Assembly (NCBI GenBank): GCA_024305405.1
Contig: JAKNDB010000014.1
Location: 62,001-126,000, forward strand
DNA from: Dirofilaria immitis
Lineage: Eukaryota; Nematoda; Chromadorea; Rhabditida; Onchocercidae
Reading direction: 5' to 3'
DNA length: 64,000 nt
A model generated the notes under the pieces. That model saw only the letters and a program-made list of their open reading frames with translations, made no database searches and was not told where the DNA came from. A program made the translations under genes and the position numbers. Below, piece by piece: positions 1 to 12,700 of this stretch (position 1 is its first letter; every line of letters begins with the position of its first letter).

Positions 1-3000
1 CCTTTCACTAATTTGCTCTTCATTAAAAAATAATTTTTAAAACTTATTTATTTACACATTTTTTACTGTTCATTTTGTTATTTTGCTTGGTGATTGTTAT
101 TTCTTTTATTTCTTTTTCTCGTGAATCTTTCGAATGATAAGATTTTTGTTTATCACATTTTTTTGTTTATCACATTTTTCCATTGCTCATTTTTCAGCCT
201 GATGATTTCTAAAGCACAATTTATTAGGAAATTAATTCATATGAAATTAGAACTGTTTAAAGCGCCAAATCCTAAGAATAAAAATAATTTCAAGAGATTT
301 CGTTTTTAATTAATTTATATTTTAATCGCCTCCTGAGATATATATTTTCTAGACCAAGTGGTCAATGAAAAAGAGATTGATTTTTAATATTTTATTCGTA
401 ATTGCAATGTCAACTAAATTGAAATTCGATTACCAGTGTTTCTGCAAGAAAGTATAAAGAAATGGACAGTCATGGGAAGAAAAATGCTTTGTTTAAAAAG
501 ATTTTTGAATTATTCAGAAACTTTAGAATACTCGACAAAGAGGAGTGTGCCATTATTATAGAAAAAACTTTCATTTAATTATCGGGAAATTTTTAGTCGA
601 TATAAGATATCCATAAATTATGTTCTATATTTTCGCTCATCGCGAAATATAATACATTAAGTAAATTTGTTATATAAATTCTAGAAATTTATGATTTTTT
701 AAAATTCGGAGACCATATGAATTCCCGTTATTTCTCCATGCTCATATCATATTAAGCCTAAACTTTCTCGAAGTACGTTTTCTTGTTCTCTTCTCTTGTT
801 GATTGAATACGCATTACAAGATAGTCAAATATGTTATCATTAATCCATTTATTTCAATAAATAGATTAAAAGGTTTATCAGGTGTGAAATATGTAAAATA
901 CGTGCAGGCTATTATTTTTGCAATAGGTTCACTATGTTGTAATAACAACCTAATTATAAAAAAATTATAAGACGATATACTTCGAAAAATCAAAGTTTAT
1001 TTCAAGTCTCAAGTTTCTTCAAACAAATTCTGCAGTTTTGAATTTCCTGATAGTTCCTTTGTCTTTTGATTGTTTGAGCAATACAATCACGCCGAACCGC
1101 TTTAGATTACTTCCATCCAGTAACTTAAATTTTTATCTCAGTGAAATAGCAGCTCATTCCTATAGGTGATAGTACACTTTTCCCTGCGGCAGAATGACAT
1201 TTCTTTCTAAACATTAAAAACAATTTGAACTGCTTCAAATTTAAATATTTGAATTTCAACTTAACGTATTGTTATTTTCTTATTTATTCATTTTTTCCTC
1301 CTCCTCCTAATAATGAGATGACGCATTCTTTTCATTGTCCTTTTCTGATTCCTTTATTTAAGAAATTAAAATATTTCAAAGAACATAAGAGCTACAATCG
1401 GAGAAGGAAGAATTCAATTAATTTCAACTCATGACATAATTTTTTTGATTAATTCATATTCATCCTTGTAAAATGTATTCATTCATCTCTTTTCTTTTCA
1501 TTGTTATTTTAAATAACAGCTAATAGAATACGCTTGAAATGAGGCCATTTATTCTTTGCACTATATTTTACAATTATTTCTTAACTTTTCCATTCCACTT
1601 AGTTTCTCCCATATCTAAATTTCAGAGTTTAATATTTTACTGGCTTTAATTAAATAACTTTTATAGTTTTTCAGTAATACCAAGGCGTGAATAGAAAGCT
1701 TTGAGATATTAAAACAGAATGTGAGGGAATATCTGTCAGATGTGCCAAAAGTGATTGCTGCATTCGATACCTTTTTACATTTCTGGTTTGTAAAAAGCTA
1801 ATACACAGAACTTGCTGCCACAAAAGAAAGACGGCATTCGATTATCATTCCCAATTCTTGTTTTCAGTGATTGAGAGAAAGAAATGCCTGATGAAAAAAT
1901 ATCACAGATAATTAGCTAAACTTTGGTTCATCTGTGGTCACAATCTGTTGTCATCGTTAATTGCCTAAATGACAAGATGCAAGTGAAATTAAAAAAATCA
2001 AGCTTAGGCTTTAGATTTTTCATAATTCAACTACAGAGTTAAAGAACATATGAACAAAAATACCATTCAAAATCGTCTAAATTCCTGTTTATAGCGAACA
2101 ATGAATGTTAAGCTAGGAACTTTGAGATCCCGTGGGATCCCATCCAATTAAAAGACAATGCAACCAGCTCCTAAATTATTGAAATAGCACTTTATGAACC
2201 TAGAAGTAATCCTGAATAAATGCGGCCGCTTCATCGCTGCAAAAACCTGATGTGGCCATTTTCCAATTGCGTTTTCTTTTTGGTTTCATTTTATAAACAT
2301 TGTCAGTTTGACTTCATTTTTTTAATGCTATCGAAAAATTATGTTGAATTCACTGAAAACGTCCTACGCGCAGAGTTTTTTCTGTCAAGCTACTGATTGC
2401 AGTAAATTATTTTGAGAATGGAATATAAGGAGTTATCTGACAGAAAAAGAAATCATTTTTGGAATATTTGTTGATCAATCGCAGTGAAGAAATTTCACTA
2501 AAAAAAATCTATGATTTAGAGGGATAGGAGAGGGAATAAGAAGAGATATCGGATATTCTTAGAAATTTAATGCTTAATTTGCAAGATTAAATTAAAAATA
2601 ATGAATGTTATGAACATAAGAGTTTCAATATGATATTTGTGGAAATATTATATTTTTCTATTTTTTCGCATCAAGTCTCGAATTCTAATATGAATAATTT
2701 GCATTAATGACAAATTATCAAAAATTTCTTAAGTGGTATATTAGTTTGTACATTAGTCAAAATGATATTTGAAATTAAGAAAGTATCTCAACGCCGAGAT
2801 TCCTCGAGAAATTCAACACGCTACTCAAGTTATGAGTATTTCCACTAGAGGAAGAGAGTGAAATTAGTGGAATTACCGATAGTTTGTTTTTCTTGTACCA
2901 TGGCAAATAATCAACCGTAGAAATCGAATGAAACTTTTTTATCGAATGTTGACATTATTAGCATAATTATCAGCAAATTCCGGGGTGGGACTTGTTGAAT

Positions 3001-3093
3001 CCCACCTATAGGCCCATTCTTTAAATAGTTTACGAATGAATCAGAAATTCATATTATACATCTGTCATCAGAATTTATCTTCAGCAGCAAGAA
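1..3093. other. gene-poor AT-rich stretch
   Basis: No exon chain with a start, matched phases and coherent protein was found on either strand. The few open frames are short and rich in Phe, Leu, Ile and Asn, as expected from A+T-rich non-coding DNA. The last few hundred bases presumably include the promoter of the small peptide gene at 3094, but no element was recognised. Confidence 0.5.
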
Positions 3094-3510
3094 ATGATAC
3101 TGTTGGATATGTTCGACGTTCGATACATGCTCGTTTTAATAATTTTTGTGGTTGCAAATACTCAAGCAATCTTTTTTGGTAGCGGGTACATTTCTTCTTT
3201 TATTTTTTCATATTTTTCACTTTTTCTTCAACATCTTAATACATTTCTTATTAACAATTACCATTAAGCTTAATATACTAATAACTTTCAATGAACACCA
3301 ACATTTAACTTTTCGGTTATGATTGATGATCTTTAGACATTCATTAAAATTTTATTCATTATCCATCCTTTCTATTACTGATTCATATTTTACAATTGGT
3401 CATTTAAGAGAGCTACTTAAAAGCTACTAATATAAATCAATAATTATATCAACAATAATTGAATACATTGCAGAAGTAATTGTTGCTGTTGTGGCGGATG
3501 TGGTAAATAA
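3094..3510 (+). CDS. tiny secreted Cys/Gly-cluster peptide
   Basis: Two exons, 3094-3185 and 3474-3510, give a 42-residue peptide. Exon 1 encodes a signal peptide: MILLDMFDVRYM is followed by a hydrophobic core (LVLIIFVVA) and a plausible cleavage site after NTQA. The intron opens GTACAT and closes TTGCAG, splitting a Gly codon after its second base. Exon 2 encodes only GSNCCCCGGCGK and a TAA stop. The predicted mature product is under 20 residues, with five cysteines, four of them consecutive. No family is recognised; short Cys/Gly-rich secreted peptides are common in nematodes, but a role in cuticle, metal binding or defence would be a guess. Alternatives are the first exons of a longer gene or a chance ORF, though signal peptide, phase match and Cys clustering argue for a real gene. 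Confidence 0.5.
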
Positions 3511-4888
3511 TCAGTGTTTCACACCGATCATGACGAATATGGCGCTCATCGATATTAATTTTTGGCATTTTCGATGATAACATGATAATCGCCAAATAGT
3601 CTGCATGTCTCCCTCCTCCCTAACAAGTTTTTCCTTCTTCCCTTCACATTCCTTTCTTATTTATTACTTATTAACTTTTTTATGAAATGAAGAAATAATA
3701 ATGAATATTTTATGTCTTCCAAGTAACAGATTTAAATAAATATTTTTTATCTGTTCATTGAATTCTGCTTATCTAAAAAAAAAGTGGAACATCGTTGGTA
3801 AAATTTTTGTGACTTTCATCAAGAAGTATGTATCCGAGAAATATTGCTAATCATTTATTACTTTTATTCTCTTCATTCGATGTTAAATTTGTAATCAATT
3901 ATTCATTTTGCTTATTTAAATAAGTGCATTCGTTTCAACGTTAGATGTTTCATTTAAAAGTTTCGAAATGATTATTGGCATATCCGATCATTTAGATAAA
4001 ATTTAATCCTTCTCGGTTCACGATAAATCTTGTAAAAATAACTTTTCTTTTTAAAATGAAGGAAATGGATTTAGACTATCTTACGATTCGTATCATTACT
4101 TGCTATTAAACTGATTTCATCAAGTAAGCTGAGGTATCAGAATCATTGTTTAACGAGAATGCAGATTTAATATGTTTGTTTATAAATACTCAAAAATGGA
4201 ATTTACTGGAAACAAAAGTGAAAAATATACATAATAAAAAAAATCATTTAATAACGGAATTGATTTCTAAATACAGTACAAACTTGGAGAGGTAATAAAT
4301 ATAAGATGATTAAGTCATTAAATATCTTCAATTGCACCAACATCGCTCAGTGTTCTTTTGAAAATTTCAAAAATGATTTGAGCATTTTACTTGATTTTAT
4401 AATACTCATATAAAAAGTTTTACTTTTCTTGTTTCAATTGATCGGTTCGGTCTAATCACTTTTTATGGATAAATTGATTATTTTTTACTAGTGTTGGTGT
4501 GGTATTAGTGCCTTAGAAAGTTTCTTTTTAACTCCTAATGACTGCTTTTGAGATGTACTGAAAATATTGGCCCAAATATCACGTCTCACTTCGAATGTCA
4601 AGGCGTTGCAGAAATCATCCATTGTATTCTCAATTTCAGGCCTTCGTATATAATGAAGGAAACTATCGGCAGGCTTTTCTTGTTTAATTCCTTCTTATAT
4701 TTGAAAATTGTAAAGCATTATTTTTTTAAAAGTGTTCATGATCTTTCTCTATATGTGGAAGCTCTATAAGCAATATGATCCAGCCATGCCTTGGTATTAA
4801 ATTTTGTATTCTGAGGAAGTTTATCAAAAGTACTATTATAACGTTTTTGCGAGATTTCTTCATTGGTGCTAAAGTACTTAATAGTGCA
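3511..4888. other. intergenic stretch
   Basis: Lies between the plus-strand small peptide gene and the convergent minus-strand secreted-protein gene. It should hold both 3' UTRs. No additional coding exon is supported; the 73-codon plus-strand frame at 4548-4769 has no splice or homology support. Confidence 0.45.
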
Positions 4889-6716
4889 TCAGTGAATTTG
4901 TTTTTTGGCGCTTGTACTCGCTAATTTGATTGATTTTACGAAAAATTTTGTGCTTTCGTCACTGAGTTCTTTCCTGAACTTTAATAAAGAAAATGGTGAT
5001 ACATTAAGCTGGCCTGTAGCTTTCGGATTTTTCGTCATCGAATTTGTTCGAACCAAATTGCGATTTAGTGGATGAAATAAAATTTTTTTGAATGGTCCAA
5101 TAACTCTGTAATCTCTTTGAAGCTGTGACTTTAAATTCGGCTTCTTCTCGTTTTCATTGGTATTAAGAAAATTTATTCGAAGATTGCTTTTGTTGGATTT
5201 TTTCACCTCTTTGATGCTATTATTATCAGTATTATCAGCAATATGTAACTCAGATTTTGATTTCATAATATTTGCTCCTTTAAGATTATTCTTCCCAACA
5301 AAAGATGTCATCTCGTCCGTTTGTTCTGGAGATTCTGTCATTTGAATATCGCTAATACCGCAGAGTTTACAAAGTCTCTTTGGAATAATATCCATGAAAA
5401 TATTTTGATGCTTTTTCATGCTAGAATATGGTGAAAAAGCGATATGATCACTTCGTTCATCTTCTACTTCATCGTAGTAGTTTTCCTTATCATGCTGTTC
5501 TGGTTTTTGAACTTTTCATCATGTATCACTGACCAATGTGCTGTAGTTTGTGTCTCAGGAAAATTGTAAGAATAATCTGCTCGTTCAGGTGAGACATTAA
5601 GTGTATCTACACTTTTGCATTTATTTCATTATCAAACAAATTTCTGCTGCCATCGTAATCTCGACCAAAGTCTAAAGTAACAGAAGGGATTAAGGTTGTT
5701 ATGGTGTCCCATTCATCAGTCCACTGTCCAGGAATAGGTATTTTCAAATTGTTTTCCTGGAAAATCCTATCAACAGCATAATCATTAACTGGTGCTGGTA
5801 ATGATTTTAATTCTTTGCTAATTAGCGGATGATTAACTTCACCATTTGCTACAAGCAGTTTTTCAGGGTTGATTTTTTCATCATTACCAAATTGCATTGG
5901 TACCAAATTATCTTCTACATCTGTTGTGGATTGGGCAACGTCACCCGCTATTTGTGATTCGATGGATGATATTTTGAAAGGTGCAATATTTTGAAAATTC
6001 TTGAGCAGTGACGATGATACAGTATCGCCTTCAACTTGAACATTTCTGCTCGGATCACAGATACTTTGACATACACAACATATGAATCTGAAATTCAAGA
6101 ATAATTTAAAAGGCAAACACTTAAGTTTTAAAATATCAAAAGTTCCAAAATTAATCCTTTCTTATTCAAATTATGAATTTAATGTTTCTGTCTCTTCCAT
6201 ATAACTTTTCCAGATATTTTACTTTCAAATACCGTATTTTGTTATCTTTTCAAGAGAAAGAATTTGATTTGACTTATGAAGATCGTAGAGTCTTTTATTA
6301 CTGAAATTCACATTCTTTGTTGTGTAAAAGTTTTATTGACGAAACTCATGATATTTCTCTATTGCTTTCGGATCTCAATGTTGTGATACCTGTAAGACAA
6401 ATAAAAAGATACTCTGAGATAGGATCTGAATTCAATGTTATTCGTAAGTGGATATACCGCGACTAAATATGATATTAACCACACATATACGTTTCTAAAA
6501 AGACTTTTCTTATTGTGAAATTTTGAAATAACAAAATTGTGGAAAGAAATTTCAACAATGATATATTGTTTCAGAATTTCACAAAAGTTTAGCATAGTCA
6601 TTTTTTCAAGAGAATTTTATAGGCAATACTTACTGGCAGTATTGTTGTAAGCTCCAATTTCCTGCTATTGAATTGATTGCAAAAATTAGTGAAAAGAAAA
6701 TATTCATTGGTGACAT
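4889..6716 (-). CDS. unrecognised secreted protein with N-terminal Cys cluster
   Basis: Two exons. Exon 1 (6716-6634) starts at ATG and encodes MSPMNIFFSLIFAINSIAG, a clear signal peptide, then WSLQQYC, ending at GTAAGT. The intron ends in TTTCAG and splits a Gln codon. Exon 2 (6087-4889) opens FICCVCQSICDPS and continues as a hydrophilic, low-complexity-like chain rich in Asn, Ser, Lys and Asp, ending KKQIH and a stop. Exon 2 is open in three successive frames; the switches fall at short A runs (plus-strand T runs 5613-5616 and 5504-5508). Adding one base at each gives exactly 428 codons. The alternative is a roughly 127-nt intron from near 5610 with weak borders (GTGTAG...GATAAG). All cysteines but two sit in the first 45 residues of the mature chain. 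No known domain was recognised; the protein is probably secreted and lineage-specific. Confidence 0.6.
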
Positions 6717-9700
6717 CAGTTGAAGTAAAATATGTGAAGTATAAGCTAATATATTTCAAACATTACCGAATAATTTTATCGATACAAGAAAATTTTTATA
6801 AAAGATTTGGAAGAATATAGGGAACGCAGCACTGAATAAATGCGGAGGAAATTTTGCACTCTATATTTAATCAAAATTTGGCATAAATTAGCTAAAATTT
6901 CCAAAAGTTCAATTTCGAATTTCACTTTAAATGGGTGTGGTACACTAAAGGAAATTCCTTCCAAAATGAGGTGAAACCCTTGTTGCACCAGTTTTCAGAC
7001 TGGCAATAAATATACTATAAAATATAATCAGAACTATAATAAAATATAAGCCACAGCACATAAAGAATGAAATAGAGTTTTATTCATCAATAACACGTTA
7101 ACAAAAAAGTAATCATTGTCTGTGCCTAATTGGAAGAACAATGCTTAAAAAGGCGACATAACTGATGCTTCCAATAATGATCTCTTATCTAACTTAAATT
7201 AGTCAGTAAGGTCGCTGAGGAGTATTGCAGGACGGGAAGATTTTAATTTCCACTTATCATTGTAGCTGAGGATGAAATTTCTCGTTTGAAAAACTGACAT
7301 TTAATTATTGAAATATGATCCACACAATCGCTGAAATTGTGATAAAGTCTCGCGATAAAAGAAAATGTAAAGATCTATGTTTATGTGCTCCAAATAAAAG
7401 CGATGATTCTGGTGACCTCAAACTGAACTATTGGAATAGCGCGAAGGATGCTAATCAGTAATATCATTTTCGCTAGATGCACTCAACAAGGTCAGTTGGA
7501 TGGCATTTGAGCATCTTTGAATCTTTCCTTTTGTTGGGAGAAAAGGGATTTATTTTATTTTTTCTTTTCTTTTCTTTCGAATAAAAGGAGAAAATCCTCT
7601 TCTGTATTATTTGTTGATTGGAGGTTGCTAATTAGAAATTGGTCGCTTTTTGGCTATTGTGACTTGGCTAGGTCAACGATAGGTATATTTATATTTGGGT
7701 TTATACGATATTATAAATGCAGTGTCGCGCTTATACAATGGTCTGAATCGAATGCGCGATACATAAGAATATCAAAGAATACAAACACAACTAAATCAAA
7801 GAATACGAACAAATAAATGTCTTAATGCTTATTGCAATTCATATCTTTGGTCTGCCGTTCTCCTTTCGTATCACCATTGCTGTTTCTCATCGCCACTTAA
7901 TAATTGATCATACTTTGCTAACCCGTAAATCCAGCGCTTTGATAGAGAACATCTTAACACTTTTATTTTTTCAGCTCTCCTATAACTTTGGAGCGCTATT
8001 TAAACTTTAATATCCCTTGTACACCATAATTTTTCCTTTGTTTACAATACTTTCCCTCGCCATTTGACCCCTTTAATTTTCTGTTATATACAACTAATTA
8101 CATTTTTCAGCTTTCGTCGACACCTCTCTTGAGTATACCGTCATTGAAATTGTCTTAGTATATCACTGATATTGTAATTGTTGCGTTCGTTGAATGTTAT
8201 CAAAATTATCGTAATAAAGGTCTAATTATCCAAGTTTGAGATTCATTTCCAGGTGCGTGAAACAAGAATTACAGGACTGAAAAAACCATCCACTTCAAAT
8301 TTTTCCACGATCAGAGAAAAACTTCGACATTTGCCTTACTTATCGATGATAGATTCTTGAGTTTTGATAAAGAGATTATCCAGCTACTTTCGTTTGGGCG
8401 TCCCATCATTTGTATTAAAAAGAGAGCTTTAAAAGATATGATTTGAATCAGCATATCTGTGTTGTGAGAACATTTAAGCCAAGTAATTTGCAGTGCAGGT
8501 CTGCAAAACATGATAGAATATTTAACTTCACTATAATAATTTTTGAAAAATACAGTCATCATCCGAAATATCAATTATCTGATGCTGTATACATGATGCA
8601 GTTCTGTTTAATGAACCAAATGAGTGCAGTTTGCAATATCAGCTTCTCAGCTATTAGTTAAATTATCAACGGTTCTGTTTAGCTATGCTAAATAAACGCT
8701 TGACAGTATTCAGAAATACATTCGTCCAATATAGATTTTATAGAGGAAGTTTGATTATGTTTCCAACTTACTAAGACAAAATGATTTATAAAATTATGAT
8801 GAACTCAGTACGACGCGAAAAGAAAATTCATAAAAATTATAGTTATTTTATCAAGACTATTTAAATGAACTGCATTGTCACGAATGTACAGTTAATTATT
8901 ACTATACACTTAAAAAAAAATTTTTTTAAGAATTTCATTTATACAATTAGATTGAAAAGAAAAAAGGGAAAAGCAAGTTCGACAATAAATATTTATGTCA
9001 TTCACAGCAAGGGCGAGTAAAAACAACACAACAAACAGAAGGGAAAGAATTATAAATATTCGAAAACTTTTGGGGATTGCGGTCAATGTATGATAACAAA
9101 ATTATAAAAATACAAAGATTTCTCCAGGACAGCGCAGACAAAAATTATAAATTAGAAAAACTAACAATTTGTTCCAGTTTACTGAAATTTCGAGTTTACT
9201 GAAAAAAATCTGTCACAATGGTAAAAAATTGGAAAATTTCATCAATTTACAAAAATCAAATTAAAACTGAGAATTAAACGATTTTAAAGTAAACGAAAGT
9301 TCACGTCACTATGCAGCTTAAAATTAAAATAATGAAGATATTACAAATTTTGTGATTGACAAACTTTGAAATTTTAAGGTTTTAAAAATTTAAACGAAAA
9401 GGTCATCGGCAGGAAAATGTAAATTCCAAAACAGGAGACTAGGGATAGATATTGATTACATACGAGCATTATGATAGTGGCATGCTACATATTACATATC
9501 GAACATTTACTATATCTTTATCTTTTTGAAAGATTATATTTCACAGCGATACATTTGGCACCATTTCAAAATACTTTTGCAGTTTTTGTAGTTCAAGTTT
9601 CGTCATTTCATGTGCACGTCGCTCCTAAAATTAATCTCACTCAATTCCATTTGAAAATAATCTCCTACTTCGCGAATTTCGGTGAGGCGATTTGAATAAT

Positions 9701-9755
9701 TCCAGCTCACCATTCCTATTTAAATTAATAGGTACGAATCTAATTTTGATCATTT
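6717..9755. other. intergenic stretch, no supported gene
   Basis: Separates the start of the secreted-protein gene from the 3' end of the SIPA1-like gene. Open frames at 7517-7816, 7825-8010 (plus), 8311-8574 (minus) and 9471-9695 (plus) were read; none shows a domain, splice partners or convincing composition. The region next to 6716 is the likely promoter of the secreted-protein gene. Confidence 0.45.
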
Positions 9756-12700
9756 TTAATTGAACACTTCTTTATTTGATGCTTGACGAGGCATGCTCAT
9801 ATAGGAAATATCATAGTCGATATCAGTTCTTGAAGAAAGGAAAGAAAAATAAAAGAAGAATCAATGGAAGTGAATTAAATTATGCAACTTAATTAGATCA
9901 AGATTGTCAATAATAAAGACAAAAATTGTTACTTTCGTAAGTTCTTCTTTCAAACGTGAAATCATTGCTTCCAAAGCTTGCTTCTCTCGCAATGTTTTTG
10001 CAGTTGAGTTTGGCTCTTTTCTAATTCATCATTCTTTTAGAAACTATTTTTTCTGATTCTTTCGCTTTACAGGGCAGATTAATATTACGATCATAAGCAT
10101 TGTTCGTCGATTGCTAAAATCAAAGGAAGAATGGATTTTTAAATCCACAATGACACTTTAAATAAGATACGATTCCTCTTATGTTTCGTCACTGTTCATA
10201 TTAACGGAAACATAAAATCTCTTTTCCTTTTAAACCATCAACCTATTCGAGCTCAAATTCCTAAGCTTCACTTCACTACTCCTATCGAGAAACATTAAAG
10301 ATTAGAATGTTCTCTAAAAGGATAAATAAAGAGATACTTCTCAAGGATTATAAATCGAAAGTACACTGCAAATTTCCCCTCCAACCTTAGATTTTATCGG
10401 AAATTTCTAAATATCAACAAAATCATTATTATTAGTAAATTTATAAAAAATAAAGTTTACGGAATAGGTATTAGAGGAGTTTTGAAGGACGAAATTAATG
10501 AATCTTCAGAACGGACACGCAATACTCGGCCCTGAAATAAATCATTGTTCAGTTACTTTTAATTCTTATTTAGCATCTTCATCACATGATTTTTGATAGG
10601 AAAAAACGTTCCAATTTTTAAAAAGAGAATGAACTGAACTGGAAAGATCTCGAATCGTATCATTTTTCATCGTGTAATAGTTCACCAAACAGTTCTCCTA
10701 GACTACTTTTTAATTAAATTTCGACAAATTTGCCGAAATTCAAATTGCTTGAGGTAGTTCCAAGGACGACAAAGTAAAAAAATCACTAATTTCATTAAAA
10801 AAGACAGAAGAGATTATTCTAGTAAACAAGTCAATAATTCGAACTATTTCAACCTGTACTTTGTAAGTGGATTCATACAAACAGTTACCCATTGTTTTCC
10901 ATTTGGTAGGCCTGGAATATTACATTTAAATTCGTATGCGATCAAATTTCTTTAACAAGTCCGTTGTAAGATAAAAGATGCAGTAGATTTTTACAAGCTT
11001 GTAGTATGAGAATTTTCTCAACGTTTCAATGTTTCATAGTGATCCCTTTTTTAAGAACTATTTTTTAGAATTTGAAACTTAAATTCAATTTACTTTTGAA
11101 CTTAAAAATTACTCCTTAAATTGTAAATTTTATAAATATTTACTCAATTTTTACAGGTCTTTCATAACGTGCACATCCAAATTTTTCACCATATGCAAGC
11201 TTTGCTACCTGCAAAAAAGTTATTTAAATAAATGCATCAAATATCTAAAATTTATATAATTAATTGAAATCTATATTAACAATAACAATGGAAACTGATT
11301 AAAATGCGCAATTAATTTTTCTTCTCAACGTTGAAAAAGATCACTAAAAGTTAGCGTATATGATTTAGTGCAAAAAAATATTAAATAAACAAATCTTATT
11401 TAACGATTTCAATGAATTTCTATTTTATGATTATTTTTATTCATTAATAATAGGTTGGAGACATCTTTTTTGATCTTACCAATATTAAAATAAAAAAAAG
11501 GAATTTTATATTAGCGAAACAAAATATAGCGTTAACGGAAAGTCATGATCAAAAATATATCTCGCCAGTAACTATTAGAATGCTAACAGCAGCACGTCTC
11601 TTCCTCGCCATCGATTCATCTTCGAAACTACTTGACTGTTTTCCAGCCTTGTCCCAATGATTAAGAGTACGAAATTGTTCATTTTTGAAAGGAATTTGAC
11701 AACTGAAAATCATTTATACTGAAGAGTTTATTAGTGACCTGATTAATTATGGCCTTTTAAACATCTTTAACAAGATTCTTAATATTTCAGCACCAACTTA
11801 TATTTAATAAAAAAGCTATTAATCGATAGCATGAGAAAAATGAACTTTGGGTAGACGAAAAGATAACGATAAGAATCTCTATGAAATAAAACTGCCATAT
11901 ATTTTCTGATAAAGAATGAATAACAATGTTTACACAATAAAAAAGTTAGCCATATAATTTAAATTAACAAAATACAATGACTTAGAAAGCATCAACAAAA
12001 TTTTACTTCAAATTTCGTTTCGCGAATGTATCAGGCATCAACAACAACCGCTCATCACCGCTAACGGCAGGACAGTGAGGATCAGCACAACCCTACAGGG
12101 TGAACCATCTGATGCCGGCGATATCATGATCAGACGAAGTGAGGTTCGATGTAGCATCAGATCAGAAATTTCGTTATAACTCATTGTAACGATTGGTCTA
12201 TCTTCAATCTGCAAATGGACTTTTCCATCTTTTCTCAGCTTCTACAAAATATTTTTTAAATGATAATATAATGAAGAAGAATTAATTTAATGACAGACAG
12301 GCAAAAATTCCATATTGAAAAAAAATAAATCGCTTTCTCCAATTTCCCTTAAGAAAAAAATATCTTTATCAAAAAAGATCGCAGAGAATTATGGAATGGA
12401 AGTATTAAAGTGGTAGGAGAGTCTAAGACTCTCATAAGGATTTCGTATCTATAGAAATAGATAAGTTTTTGAAATAAACCTTTCCATTTTCACTTGAATT
12501 TTAGCGATGGATCTAGATCCGACTTAAAATTTAAAGTCATTCCAACCTCGACAATGCGTGATCCCTGCCTAAGACCACATCGCCATGCTGCATGATACAT
12601 TTCCACATCAGTAACAACACCTTCTTCTTGTAAATGAAAACCCCAACTGTCGGAAGATCGTGCACGTCGGTGCAATACTTCCTTAGCTTCATCGCCTTCA

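Noticed and set aside
5157..5345. Plus-strand 62-codon ORF
   Set aside because: Antisense to exon 2 of the minus-strand secreted-protein gene.
7517..8010. Two adjacent plus-strand ORFs of 99 and 61 codons
   Set aside because: Different frames, no splice sites linking them, compositions not protein-like, no recognised motif.
10889..10911. 23-nt microexon with good AG and GT borders in the SIPA1-like gene
   Set aside because: It shifts to phase 2, whereas the flanking exons at 11155 and 10531 already join in phase 0; including it creates a stop in the next exon.
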